Below the pieces are notes generated by a model, which was not told the DNA's origin, made no database searches, and saw nothing but the letters and a program-made list of their open reading frames with translations. The translations under genes were made by a program, and so were the position numbers. This document shows, in pieces, positions 26,634-35,806 of a DNA stretch of 64,000 nt (positions within the stretch are counted from its first letter, which is position 1; each line of letters starts with the position of its first letter). The stretch lies in NCBI GenBank assembly GCA_934754475.1, contig CAKVHV010000002.1, positions 248,001 to 312,000 of the forward strand, given 5' to 3'. Source of the DNA: an uncultured Clostridia bacterium (lineage in GTDB: Bacteria > Bacillota > Clostridia > Christensenellales > UBA1242).

Positions 26634-27749
26634 TTACATTATCTCCTCAATTGCATCAATTAAAGCATCTATTTCATCAATTGTATTGAAACCACTTAAA
26701 CTAACCCTGATGCAACCAGAATATTTTTTGTCTTCCAAAAAATCATGTACATAAGGTGCACAGTGATATCCTGTTCTTACACAAATATCATATTGCGAAG
26801 ACAATATTTTGCCAATCTCATCAGAGGTATAACCTTCAATATTAAAGGCAACTATACCTTTGGTTTCAATATCATCTGGACAATAAATTATAACATTATC
26901 AAGCTCCTTCAATCTTCCTATTAAATAACTTGTTAGTTCATGTTTTTTTATTGCAAAATCGCTATTAACAATGAAATCTATGCTTTTATTTAATGCATAT
27001 ATGGCAACTGCATTTAGGCTACCAGCTTCCATTTTTGCAGGGAGTTCTTGTGGCATGTCTAAATTTAACGAGTCAGAACCAGTTCCCCCAGTTTTAAAAA
27101 CAATCAAAGGAGTGTTTGTTTTATTTATAAATCCTGCAACACCAAATACACTGTATAAAGATTTATGACCTGCAAAAACGACAAAATCCACAAATCGCGC
27201 ATCTACCTGATATGTTCCAAATCCTTGAGCAGAATCTAACACAGTAACCGCGCCATATTTTTTTGAGTACTTAAATATTTCATTGTATGGCAACTCAAAA
27301 CCGGTAACATTACTAATATGACTAATAATAACAGCTTTAGGCTTGTTAATTGCCAATTCATCATTTAATTTGTCGTAATTAACACTCCAATCTTTTTTGC
27401 TAAAAGGAATAAACTTTATTTCCACACCACATTTATGCAATGTTCTTACAATTGAATTGTGTTCAAAAGGTGAGATATAAACCTTATCTCCCTTTTTTAA
27501 ATCCAGACCATTAATTATAATATTTAACGATTCAGTTGCAGATGCTGTAAAAACTACTTGATTAGGATTTGCTCTAACAATGTTTGCAATCTTTTCTCTT
27601 GTAGCTGATATCATATTAAAAGTATCTATAGCGGCACTATAACTTCCTCTTCCTGCATTAAATGAAAATTTCTTCATTCCTTCATTTACTGCATCGTATA
27701 CACATTGAGGCTTTGGAAAAGTCGTCGCCGCATTGTCAAAGTAAATCAT
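26634..27749 (-). CDS. Cysteine desulfurase, SspA/DndA-like
   Basis: 371 residues, fold-type I PLP enzyme. N-terminus IYFDNAATTFPKP; the PLP Lys lies in VVFAGHKSLYSVFG (about 197); the sulfur-carrying Cys lies in VRTGYHCAPYVHD near residue 335. In phosphorothioation systems this enzyme takes sulfur from cysteine for DNA backbone modification. AGGAGG lies 5 nt before ATG. It sits directly after the large ATPase gene and before the helicase. Housekeeping Fe-S supply is an alternative role, but the context supports DNA sulfuration. Confidence 0.88.
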   Translation of the reverse strand: MIYFDNAATTFPKPQCVYDAVNEGMKKFSFNAGRGSYSAAIDTFNMISATREKIANIVRANPNQVVFTASATESLNIIINGLDLKKGDKVYISPFEHNSIVRTLHKCGVEIKFIPFSKKDWSVNYDKLNDELAINKPKAVIISHISNVTGFELPYNEIFKYSKKYGAVTVLDSAQGFGTYQVDARFVDFVVFAGHKSLYSVFGVAGFINKTNTPLIVFKTGGTGSDSLNLDMPQELPAKMEAGSLNAVAIYALNKSIDFIVNSDFAIKKHELTSYLIGRLKELDNVIIYCPDDIETKGIVAFNIEGYTSDEIGKILSSQYDICVRTGYHCAPYVHDFLEDKKYSGCIRVSLSGFNTIDEIDALIDAIEEIM

Positions 27750-27758
27750 CTATTCCTC

Positions 27759-30700
27759 CTAATCAATAAGTTCATTTAAAATTCTTTTTATTATAGAAGC
27801 CTTCTCTTCATTACTTAATGATGATCCATACTCTTCTATCATTTCTGTCAAATTTGAATAAAGTGTTTTCCCGAGTTGACTAATCTCAATCATAGTTTTA
27901 TTATCGTTAAAATCTTGTTTTGAAACTGAATTCTCATCGTAATTATATACTTTATCAATAAAACTTTCTAACACTGACATAAATTCAGCTTCTCTTTGCG
28001 AATTCCAATCTTCTATTGTACAATTACATAAAGCATAAGATAACAAATTAAGTGCGTCCTTGTTGTTATACTTAATAACTTCAAATGCCTTATAAAGAGC
28101 CTTTTCTCTGTTTTCAAATATTACATTTTTAATTTGAGGATATTGAGCTTTCCAAAGGTCATATGTTGATTTTATTGAATCCATTTCAGAGCCAAATGAA
28201 TTAATAACCTTAACTATAATCTCTTGTGTATATTTTTCCAATTTCTTATCATATTCTTCTAATAATGTTTTTATATTTTTAGATACATCTTTAATTGGTG
28301 AAGACAATAATTTAGGCAATTTTACTAAAAGAGATTCGTGAATATTTAAGTTATGTTTTAAAAATTCATCTTTAAACTTTATTGCAGTTGTTGACAAACT
28401 TAAAACATTTTCAGCTTTACCTGTTTTAATAATAATTGGAGGCAGGTTTTGAACATAATTTTTTATTGCACTGACCAAATTCAAAACATTATCAGAGAAA
28501 CTGTCTGATGCTTTACAATTAAATAAAGACATCAACTCATTAATCATAAGTATTTTATCGTGATTAATTTCTTCAAATGAAATATTATATTGCTTTGGAT
28601 AAGCCAATGCTTTACATAGATTTAATGCATTCATTGGAATCTCAAGATCTCGGTTATATAAAATAATTGTTTTTATTATATCGTTGTTTATTACTAAAAG
28701 ATCAGAAATCGCTTTTGCAACAAACAAAGGTATTACCCCATCTCTCATACCGTAAGGAGCAGATTTTAACATTTCTACTAAATCATATAATTCCAGCTTA
28801 TTCTTATTATTGTTTAAAAAACATTCTTTAATTTTATCAACAATCTCATAATTTTTATCAATTGATGTTTTAAAACTATCATAGATTGTGCCTTCGGCTG
28901 AGGTAGAAGAATACTCCCCTTCTTTTTTATTTAAGATTAATTCAATTACATTTACTCTAGCTTTATTTGTTACTGAAGATATTTCATTTTTATTAACTTG
29001 TTCATTGTTTATGATTACTGTTTTTTCGTATAACGAATTTAATGCTTGATAAATATAGCCAGACAAAGATTTATTGTCAGGAATATTTAAAGCAAGGAGT
29101 TTTGCTTTGGAGGTAAGATCTCTTAAAAAAGAATTTATTTCTATAATCTCATCATCCACATATTTTGGTAATGTATTTTTTGCATCTTCAGAAAGTGCCC
29201 CAGAATCAATTAATAAATTTTTAGCTGCAAATAATCTCCTTATTTTCTTAATTGCAAATGCAGGGATCATCTTATCTATAAATCTAATAATTACATTTTT
29301 ATAGCCGAGATTCTCAAGTATTTCTTTTGTTCTTTTTTGAGTAATTCCTATATCATTTACTAAATTTATTATAAGACCATCACAAAATTCTTGATCAAAA
29401 TATACATCCAATGAATTTAAATTTTCCAATACAGAAGCTTCAATATATTCAGCCCTAAAATATCTAACCATTTTATGTTCGTAATTATATTGATTTGAAA
29501 CAAAATATTTTTCTTCATTAAATTCATTTAGTAATTTGCTTACAGATTCAAATCCATATTTACTATTGAAAGTATCATCCAAAAGGGTTAAAAACTGATT
29601 GTCAGTTATTACTGAAAAATCAACACTATCATCATTGATATTTCTTTTTAATACATTTGCGTTAATTAAAGATATAATTATTTTCTTAACTTCACCTTCT
29701 GATTTATTAAGAGCTAGTGAAATGTTTTCATCACTACAAACGTACCTTACATTGTCATTAATAATTTTAGAAATTGCTATACATTTAATAACATCCCTTT
29801 CTTGACTTTTTATAATTGTTTTATTTAAACCATCAACTTTATAGCACAACATTCTATATTCAGTATTATCTTTTATTAATGGCTCAAAATAATCATATAT
29901 TGCTGGAACATTTAATAACCCTGTATTGTTGTTCGCTATAAAATAATTAAAACTATTTATATCTGTATCAGACATGAAAGTAAATAAAGTTCTTTCGTTT
30001 TGAGCAACTTTCTCAGATACTTGAATCAATGCATATAAAGCAAATGGATTAAATGGATAACCATTATTAAATATATACTCCAGTTGATCGGCACTAAATA
30101 AACTTGATTTCTTATATTTTTCTAAATAGTTATTTTTTTCTAATTCTTTTGATACTAGCTCTTGATATCCTTTACTCTTTTCAATAGCAGCACAAATTAT
30201 TTGATAGTTTTCTTCCATAGATCTATCAAATCTTATTTGTTTAAATCTTCCTGCTATCTTTTCGAAGCTATCTAAATGAGATCCATCAACACTATAAAGA
30301 GTTACTTCCTTGTGCGTAATACAACAAACATGCATTTGAGAATCTTTTTCAGATGTCTCACACTTTTCCGCAAAAGATTGTATTTTATTTAATTTTGAAA
30401 CGAAATCGTGATCTTGGTTTTCTAACAACACACCAAATTCATCATATATAACGAAGATTCCTGAAAATCCATATTCCTTAATTTTCTTTGAAACATCAGT
30501 ATATGTTAAAGCAAAATCAGAACTTACCAATGTATTATATTGGTATCCATGATTAACACATTTAAATAATTTTTTAAAATTCTCAAAAGCCTCTTCATCA
30601 AACTTTAATAATCCACTCTTTAATTTGTTAAAATCAATATCCAAAGAAGTTTTGCATTCCTTAAAGATGTCAAAAGATGCACTATTTTGCTTCTCCCATT

Positions 30701-31184
30701 CATTCACAATTTCAATTGCTTCTGAATAAGCTGAACTTGGAATAATGTTTTCAATTCCATGATCCACTAAAGCATTTCTTAACGATAACAAAAAATTATG
30801 ATTTAAATTATCAGAATTATTATTGCTTATAATTACCGGTAAAAGGGATATTTTATTTTTTTCCAAATATTCGATTTTCTTTGCTAGATCTTTGTTAATT
30901 TTTGATATCTTATTTATTACTTTTTTTAATAATTCCTTATTTTCTCGCTTCGATAATAAATATGTAATCATCAACATCAAATAAGATTTACCCTTACCAT
31001 ATGGGCCAGCTAAAAAAGTTGATTTCTTACCATTGTCGATAACAGAATCCATGTAATAAGATATAACATCACACAAATCAGTAGTTGGAACATACTGCAA
31101 TATCTTATCTTCATTATATAGATCATACTGCAAATTAACAGATGACTTAAACTTTTTGTTAACACTCATAACTGAGTCATACAT
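27759..31184 (-). CDS. Large P-loop ATPase, SspC-like
   Basis: 1141 residues. Walker A is AGPYGKGKS (residues 59-67), preceded by VPTTDLCDVISYYMDSVI. Walker B is IFVIYDE (243-249), and a Thr-His sensor-like CCITHKE follows. The rest is a long helical body without recognised catalytic motifs. The position between the DUF4007 and cysteine desulfurase genes matches the large ATPase of SspABCD systems; similar ATPases also occur in BREX-type loci. AGGAGGAG precedes ATG. The assignment as SspC rests mainly on context. Confidence 0.72.
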   Translation of the reverse strand: MYDSVMSVNKKFKSSVNLQYDLYNEDKILQYVPTTDLCDVISYYMDSVIDNGKKSTFLAGPYGKGKSYLMLMITYLLSKRENKELLKKVINKISKINKDLAKKIEYLEKNKISLLPVIISNNNSDNLNHNFLLSLRNALVDHGIENIIPSSAYSEAIEIVNEWEKQNSASFDIFKECKTSLDIDFNKLKSGLLKFDEEAFENFKKLFKCVNHGYQYNTLVSSDFALTYTDVSKKIKEYGFSGIFVIYDEFGVLLENQDHDFVSKLNKIQSFAEKCETSEKDSQMHVCCITHKEVTLYSVDGSHLDSFEKIAGRFKQIRFDRSMEENYQIICAAIEKSKGYQELVSKELEKNNYLEKYKKSSLFSADQLEYIFNNGYPFNPFALYALIQVSEKVAQNERTLFTFMSDTDINSFNYFIANNNTGLLNVPAIYDYFEPLIKDNTEYRMLCYKVDGLNKTIIKSQERDVIKCIAISKIINDNVRYVCSDENISLALNKSEGEVKKIIISLINANVLKRNINDDSVDFSVITDNQFLTLLDDTFNSKYGFESVSKLLNEFNEEKYFVSNQYNYEHKMVRYFRAEYIEASVLENLNSLDVYFDQEFCDGLIINLVNDIGITQKRTKEILENLGYKNVIIRFIDKMIPAFAIKKIRRLFAAKNLLIDSGALSEDAKNTLPKYVDDEIIEINSFLRDLTSKAKLLALNIPDNKSLSGYIYQALNSLYEKTVIINNEQVNKNEISSVTNKARVNVIELILNKKEGEYSSTSAEGTIYDSFKTSIDKNYEIVDKIKECFLNNNKNKLELYDLVEMLKSAPYGMRDGVIPLFVAKAISDLLVINNDIIKTIILYNRDLEIPMNALNLCKALAYPKQYNISFEEINHDKILMINELMSLFNCKASDSFSDNVLNLVSAIKNYVQNLPPIIIKTGKAENVLSLSTTAIKFKDEFLKHNLNIHESLLVKLPKLLSSPIKDVSKNIKTLLEEYDKKLEKYTQEIIVKVINSFGSEMDSIKSTYDLWKAQYPQIKNVIFENREKALYKAFEVIKYNNKDALNLLSYALCNCTIEDWNSQREAEFMSVLESFIDKVYNYDENSVSKQDFNDNKTMIEISQLGKTLYSNLTEMIEEYGSSLSNEEKASIIKRILNELID

Positions 31185-31196
31185 AAGTTACTCCTC

Positions 31197-32048
31197 CTAA
31201 AAATACAATCCAAACAATTCCTCTAACGACAACATTTTATTAATATGGATAGTATTTAATCCTGCTGTTTTGATAATTTTTAAAATGCCAGCATTTTGCA
31301 TTTCTTCAAGATACAACAACAACATAGGTTTTGTTATATTAAAAATCTTCATCGGATTATTCTCTTTATTACAAAAGTCATCCAAATTAAAATCCTCTGC
31401 TCTATTCATACATTCTATCATAACATAATAAACTACTAAATAATGCAAAGCAGAATGAGAAGGTTGATTTTTATAATATCTTTTTTTATCATCAATTTTA
31501 ATTAAGTTTAATTTTCCTAACGGACAATTCATATTATTCTCTGGATTAGATATATCATTTGATGTGTATGATCTAATAGCAATACTAACATCAGAGTCTA
31601 ATGATGATTCTGCACCAATGTCATATCCATTAACTTTGAAATATTCAGTTAAATAATTTACTAGCAATTCTTTATCAAATTTAGAATAGTTGCCATTAAA
31701 TATTCTATTAATTACAGGAGCATCTTTATCTTCAAGCGCATCTTTTATTCCCATTGTTAATTTTGCATGAATCATAAACCATGAAAAATTACTTTCTAAA
31801 AACTTATCATATTCGTACAATAAATTTCCAAATTCAGTTAATTCTGCAACTTGCCCGAAATCTGCAATTCCTGTAGCTTTCAACCAATATTTTAATGATT
31901 TGCACATATTTGAACCCAACCCTAACATCCTAGGTCCATTATCTTTTCTAAAGCACTCATTATCTTCTACAATTGTATTAAGCCCCTTCTCTAACCAACC
32001 TTCACGTATCGAAAAGGTTTCATGCCTTTTTAATCTTAAGTCTTTCAT
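31197..32048 (-). CDS. DUF4007 protein, SspB-like
   Basis: 283 residues from ATG at 32048 (AAGGAG upstream; 2 bp after the upstream stop). The N-terminus KRHETFSIREGWLEKGL and LTEFGNLLYEYDKFLE are DUF4007 signatures. From memory, DUF4007 proteins are SspB, the nickase proposed to open the strand for sulfur insertion in SspABCD single-strand phosphorothioation. No nuclease motif can be assigned by eye. The 3' end is close to the ATPase gene, and all four core genes are contiguous. Confidence 0.78.
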   Translation of the reverse strand: MKDLRLKRHETFSIREGWLEKGLNTIVEDNECFRKDNGPRMLGLGSNMCKSLKYWLKATGIADFGQVAELTEFGNLLYEYDKFLESNFSWFMIHAKLTMGIKDALEDKDAPVINRIFNGNYSKFDKELLVNYLTEYFKVNGYDIGAESSLDSDVSIAIRSYTSNDISNPENNMNCPLGKLNLIKIDDKKRYYKNQPSHSALHYLVVYYVMIECMNRAEDFNLDDFCNKENNPMKIFNITKPMLLLYLEEMQNAGILKIIKTAGLNTIHINKMLSLEELFGLYF

Positions 32049-32050
32049 AT

Positions 32051-33796
32051 CTAAGACTCCTTTTTTATTTTCAACACCTTGTTCATATAACAACCATTAC
32101 TAAAGTGTTTAACACACTCTAAACAACCCATACATTTATTTTCATCAATAGTATAAGATATTGTGTTGTTTGAAACATTTCCTTTTTCTTTATTAAATAC
32201 TTTTATTGCACCAAATCTACAAACGGCTTCACAATAAGTACAACCAATGCAAGTTTGGTACTTATTGACTTGATTTTTAATGTACATTTCTGCTGTCTTT
32301 TTATTAGCAAAAATGCTAGATTCTCCAACAATAGCAACTTTTAATTCATTAGAACCAAAAATCCCACTAATTCGTAACATTGGCATATTTGTTTTTCGAT
32401 CTAATACATAAACTTCATTTAAAGCCTTCTTTCCAATATCAAAGTTTAATTTTCCAAAAGGTTTGAAGAATTTATATATTTCACTATCTAGAGGTTTTGT
32501 TAAGGCAAAGTTATATGTATTTTCTTCTAATGCACAAGGCTTAAATGAAACAAGTGATTTTTTACTTATTTCTAAACCATTGCCACCTTGTCTTTTTTTC
32601 CACTCTCCATCATCAATATAAACCTTCCAATCAGGTTTACCTACTTTTTGTGCATATCTGTAAAGAATATCTCTAAACAAATTATACTTATCATTCATAT
32701 ATATTGCTGACAAGAACTCTGACCACGCTGAGTTGTTTGGACAACACCAACAACCAACTCTACTAAAACCTTGTCTATATGCGTCATTAAAATCAACATT
32801 GTTTGAAATTATATATAACCAAACATCAAAATCATTCCAATCAATAATTGGGTTAACTGCAATTTGTTTTTTTATTTTTGAATCATTTGATTCTCTTTCA
32901 TACTTACTTCTAGCCAATGACTCATTTCTTCTAATGCCTTGAAAGGTTAAAATGCTTTTTGCATCTTTAAAAGTTGAATCTATCTTTTTAGTAATTGCTC
33001 CTGTTTTAAAAACTGTGCAACACCATCTCAACATCCTTGATGGAGGGCCTATTACCTCACATAAGTTATTGAAATCTTGATCTTTGTTCTTTGCTGTTAA
33101 CATTGGAATTAAAGGATGTTTTTCTTTAAATCTTTTTATATAAATTTCTGATGTCGGATATTCTAATGTTGTATCCCCATAAATATGTATAACATTTTTG
33201 CCTAAAGCATTAATAACTAAATCGCTAACAACAGTACTATCCTTTCCACCACTGAAGCTCACAAACATCCCATCTTCTTGTTTCCCTTCTGCGCTTTTTC
33301 TAATGTAATTGATAGCCTCATGAGTAATTGAGTTTAATCTCCTTGAATTAATCTTGATAAAGTTAATTACCCCTTGAGTATTAAAATAGTTTTCTACAAA
33401 ATTTTGATTCTTGCTACGATATTTATTTAATTCGTTTATTATCTCGTCAACATTAGACTCTTTAATAATTTTAGCATAAGACAAGTGTAATTTTTTACCA
33501 TCTACAATATAACAACTTCCACCAACATTCCAAATCGAAGAATTCGCAAACTTAAATGGCTCTTTCAATATGACTTCTAATAATAATCTTTCTTCAGGGA
33601 ATACCGGTCGTAAATCAGTTCCTATGTAATTACACCTATTCCCACACTGTGTACAATGTACATAATAAGAAGGAGCTCCGCATTTTGAACACCAAAAAAT
33701 TTGAGATGATAATATCTCAGTTCTCTCATTACAAATTGGGCAACTGCTTGTTTCACATTCTAAATCATTACATTTTTTACAAACATATTTAATCAC
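32051..33796 (-). CDS. PAPS-reductase-like ATP pyrophosphatase with Zn and 4Fe-4S domains, SspD/DndC-like
   Basis: 581 residues. Three regions: an N-terminal run of CxxC pairs (CKKCNDLEC, CPIC, WCSKCG, CTQCG) looks like zinc ribbons; an ATP-pyrophosphatase/PAPS reductase core has VSFSGGKDSTVVSDL near 185 plus CWCCPNN and LRWCC; a C-terminal ferredoxin domain has CIGCTYCEAVC and CMGCLECVKHFSNGC for two 4Fe-4S clusters. DndC/SspD enzymes activate the DNA backbone for sulfur transfer. It is the first gene of the operon. GTG at 33796 is preferred (AGGAGG 9 nt upstream); a TTG at 33802 is closer than usual. Confidence 0.85.
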   Translation of the reverse strand: MIKYVCKKCNDLECETSSCPICNERTEILSSQIFWCSKCGAPSYYVHCTQCGNRCNYIGTDLRPVFPEERLLLEVILKEPFKFANSSIWNVGGSCYIVDGKKLHLSYAKIIKESNVDEIINELNKYRSKNQNFVENYFNTQGVINFIKINSRRLNSITHEAINYIRKSAEGKQEDGMFVSFSGGKDSTVVSDLVINALGKNVIHIYGDTTLEYPTSEIYIKRFKEKHPLIPMLTAKNKDQDFNNLCEVIGPPSRMLRWCCTVFKTGAITKKIDSTFKDAKSILTFQGIRRNESLARSKYERESNDSKIKKQIAVNPIIDWNDFDVWLYIISNNVDFNDAYRQGFSRVGCWCCPNNSAWSEFLSAIYMNDKYNLFRDILYRYAQKVGKPDWKVYIDDGEWKKRQGGNGLEISKKSLVSFKPCALEENTYNFALTKPLDSEIYKFFKPFGKLNFDIGKKALNEVYVLDRKTNMPMLRISGIFGSNELKVAIVGESSIFANKKTAEMYIKNQVNKYQTCIGCTYCEAVCRFGAIKVFNKEKGNVSNNTISYTIDENKCMGCLECVKHFSNGCYMNKVLKIKKES

Positions 33797-33847
33797 AAAC
33801 AATTACCTCCTTCATTTTATATAATAGAACTCTATAGATACAGATCC

Positions 33848-33876
33848 ATTATACCATATAATTTTCGAAATTTATA
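33848..33876 (-). promoter_or_regulatory. Promoter of the defence operon
   Basis: On the minus strand TATAAT (33848-33853) with an upstream TGG extension. The -35 is poor (TATAAA at 33871-33876). The leader to the start codon is about 50 nt with AAGGAGGT near its end. Confidence 0.5.
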
Positions 33877-33973
33877 CAAAAATAGAAAATAAATTATATT
33901 TATTTTTAGAAAATACGTGCAGTTAGGGTTTGAAAGAGTTAAAACACACCCCAACTATTTGTGTGAGGTGTTT

Positions 33974-34111
33974 ATGGATAACAAAGTTTTAGTAGAAATG
34001 ATTAGGAAAAAATATTATGAAGAAAAAATGATAGCAGAATACAAACTTCTACTTAACAAGGTTGTAGATTTGGAAGATAAATTTCTAAAAGATTTTTCAA
34101 AAGATAAATAG
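33974..34111 (+). CDS. Small charged helical protein, unknown
   Basis: 45 residues from ATG at 33974 with GAGGTG 3 nt upstream. Almost entirely helical and charged, with a heptad-like pattern (YKLLLNKVVDLEDKFL). It is divergent from the defence operon. ACACACC and GGTGTGT-like stretches at about 33942-33972 could fold over the ribosome binding site. It could be a small regulator or antitoxin, but nothing in it proves this. Confidence 0.45.
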   Translation: MDNKVLVEMIRKKYYEEKMIAEYKLLLNKVVDLEDKFLKDFSKDK

Positions 34112-34355
34112 AATAAATACTTTTATCAAACATAAAAAAGGTAAAATCCTCTCTATCGAAATTGACCAAATTATTGAATCTGTAATTAAAATAAAATATA
34201 ATTACTTGCTTAACCCATTTTTAATCCATATTTGTTTGTCAATATTTAAAAAAATCCTATATTGTCTTCATAAAACAAACAATAAATTATCTCACATATT
34301 AACTCAAAGAATAATAATCTTAATACAATGAATTTTTTAACTTTTTATGCTTATC
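34112..34355. other. AT-rich intergenic stretch
   Basis: Between the small ORF and the operator region of the AAA/DUF4143 gene. No ORF, hairpin terminator or RNA fold stands out. Confidence 0.5.
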
Positions 34356-34438
34356 TATGAAAAAATGTAAATTTTATAAAATGTTAAGTATGAAAAAATG
34401 TAAATTTGATTGATTTTATTATTTTTATGTGCTATCAT
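34356..34438 (+). promoter_or_regulatory. Promoter and tandem operator of the AAA/DUF4143 gene
   Basis: The 19-bp sequence TATGAAAAAATGTAAATTT occurs twice (34356-34374 and 34389-34407), a 33-bp period, so both lie on the same face of the helix. Directly after comes TTGATT (34410-34415), a 17-nt spacer, and TATCAT (34433-34438) with a TGC extension. The position of the repeats upstream of the -35 suits an activator or an upstream repressor. Confidence 0.65.
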
Positions 34439-34460
34439 ACATTTATCATAAGGAGTTATT

Positions 34461-35756
34461 ATGGAAAGAAAAATTTATCAAGATTTATTAAAATGGAAAA
34501 ATTCTGAAGATAGAAAACCATTGGTTTTGCAAGGTGCTAGACAAGTTGGGAAAACATATATAGTAAATTTATTCGGTGCAGAAAACTATGCCAATGTTGT
34601 TTATTGCAACTTTGAAAAGGAACAAGGATTAAAAGACTTTTTTACAGACTTAGTCCCTCAAAACATATTAAAAAAATTAGGCAACTATAAAAGAAAAGAA
34701 ATAATACCCTCTCACACTTTAATTATTTTTGACGAAATTCAAGCATGTCCAGAAGCTCTTACTTCTCTTAAATATTTTTGTGAAGAAGCCAACGAATATC
34801 ACCTTATTGCTATGGGTTCACTACTTGGAGTTTCTGTCCATAGACAAAAATTCTCATTCCCCGTTGGCAAGGTTGAATTTTTAAATATGTATCCTATGGA
34901 CTTTGAAGAATTCTTAATGGCCAGTGACAACAAATTCCTTATCGAAGAAATTAAAGAATGTTTTGAATCTAATAAGCCATTAGCACAACCTTTTCATGAA
35001 CAGGCTCTTGAGTTATATAGAAGATACTTATATATCGGCGGCATGCCTGAAGTTGTTGAAGAATTTTTAAAAAATAAAAATTATGACTTAGTTAAAATAA
35101 AACAGCAATCAATCTTAGACTCATATTTTAATGACATGGGCAAATACAACAAGGAATCTGAAATACCAAAAACCAAATTAGTTTACAAAAACATCAGCAC
35201 TCAACTTGCCAAAGAAAATAAAAAGTTTAAATATTCTTTAATTAAAAGTGGGGGCCGAGCAAATGAATTCGCAAATGCAATTGAATGGCTTTGTTTAGCT
35301 GGAGTTGCAAATCAGTTATATAGACTTGAACAAATAAAACTCCCTCTAAACTCATACAAATCATTAGATGACTTTAAGTTTTATATGAATGATGTTGGCT
35401 TATGTTCTGCCAGCCAAGATATTTTAATTGATGATATTTTATTTGATAACCCTGAATTTAACGACTTTAAAGGCGGACTTACAGAAAATTATGTCAATAA
35501 TCAACTTATCATAAATAAACATAATTGTTTCTATTGGATTAGTGGAAATACTGCAGAAATAGATTTTATCACTAGACTTGGCGTAAATATTATTCCTATT
35601 GAAGTTAAATCTAGCGATAATACAAGATCTAGAAGTTTAAATGAATATGTCAACAAGTATTCTCCTGAATATTCGATTCGAATTTCATCTAAAAATTTTG
35701 GATTCGAAAATAATATTAAATCCATTCCTTTATATGCAGTATTTTGTATTAAATAA
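34461..35756 (+). CDS. AAA_14/DUF4143 ATPase
   Basis: 431 residues. N-terminal AAA domain with Walker A LQGARQVGKT, Walker B LIIFDEIQACP, and a YLYIGGMPEVV segment. The C-terminal DUF4143 region has GGLTENYVNNQL and a PD-(D/E)XK-like AEIDFITRLGVNIIPIEVK. Such ATPases are widespread and often mobile; their role is not settled. AAGGAG lies 9 nt upstream of ATG. It is the last gene in element A, 75 bp from the att copy, and on the opposite strand from the defence operon. Confidence 0.88.
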   Translation: MERKIYQDLLKWKNSEDRKPLVLQGARQVGKTYIVNLFGAENYANVVYCNFEKEQGLKDFFTDLVPQNILKKLGNYKRKEIIPSHTLIIFDEIQACPEALTSLKYFCEEANEYHLIAMGSLLGVSVHRQKFSFPVGKVEFLNMYPMDFEEFLMASDNKFLIEEIKECFESNKPLAQPFHEQALELYRRYLYIGGMPEVVEEFLKNKNYDLVKIKQQSILDSYFNDMGKYNKESEIPKTKLVYKNISTQLAKENKKFKYSLIKSGGRANEFANAIEWLCLAGVANQLYRLEQIKLPLNSYKSLDDFKFYMNDVGLCSASQDILIDDILFDNPEFNDFKGGLTENYVNNQLIINKHNCFYWISGNTAEIDFITRLGVNIIPIEVKSSDNTRSRSLNEYVNKYSPEYSIRISSKNFGFENNIKSIPLYAVFCIK

Positions 35757-35806
35757 ATGTTCATTTCAAATCTTTATATTTAATATAAGGCTTTGATTAT
35801 ACCTAC

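Noticed and set aside
20172..33796. Complete BREX or DISARM system
   Set aside because: The large ATPase and helicase resemble parts of these systems, but there is no PglX-type methyltransferase, PglZ or DISARM methylase. The PAPS-reductase and desulfurase genes point to sulfur modification.
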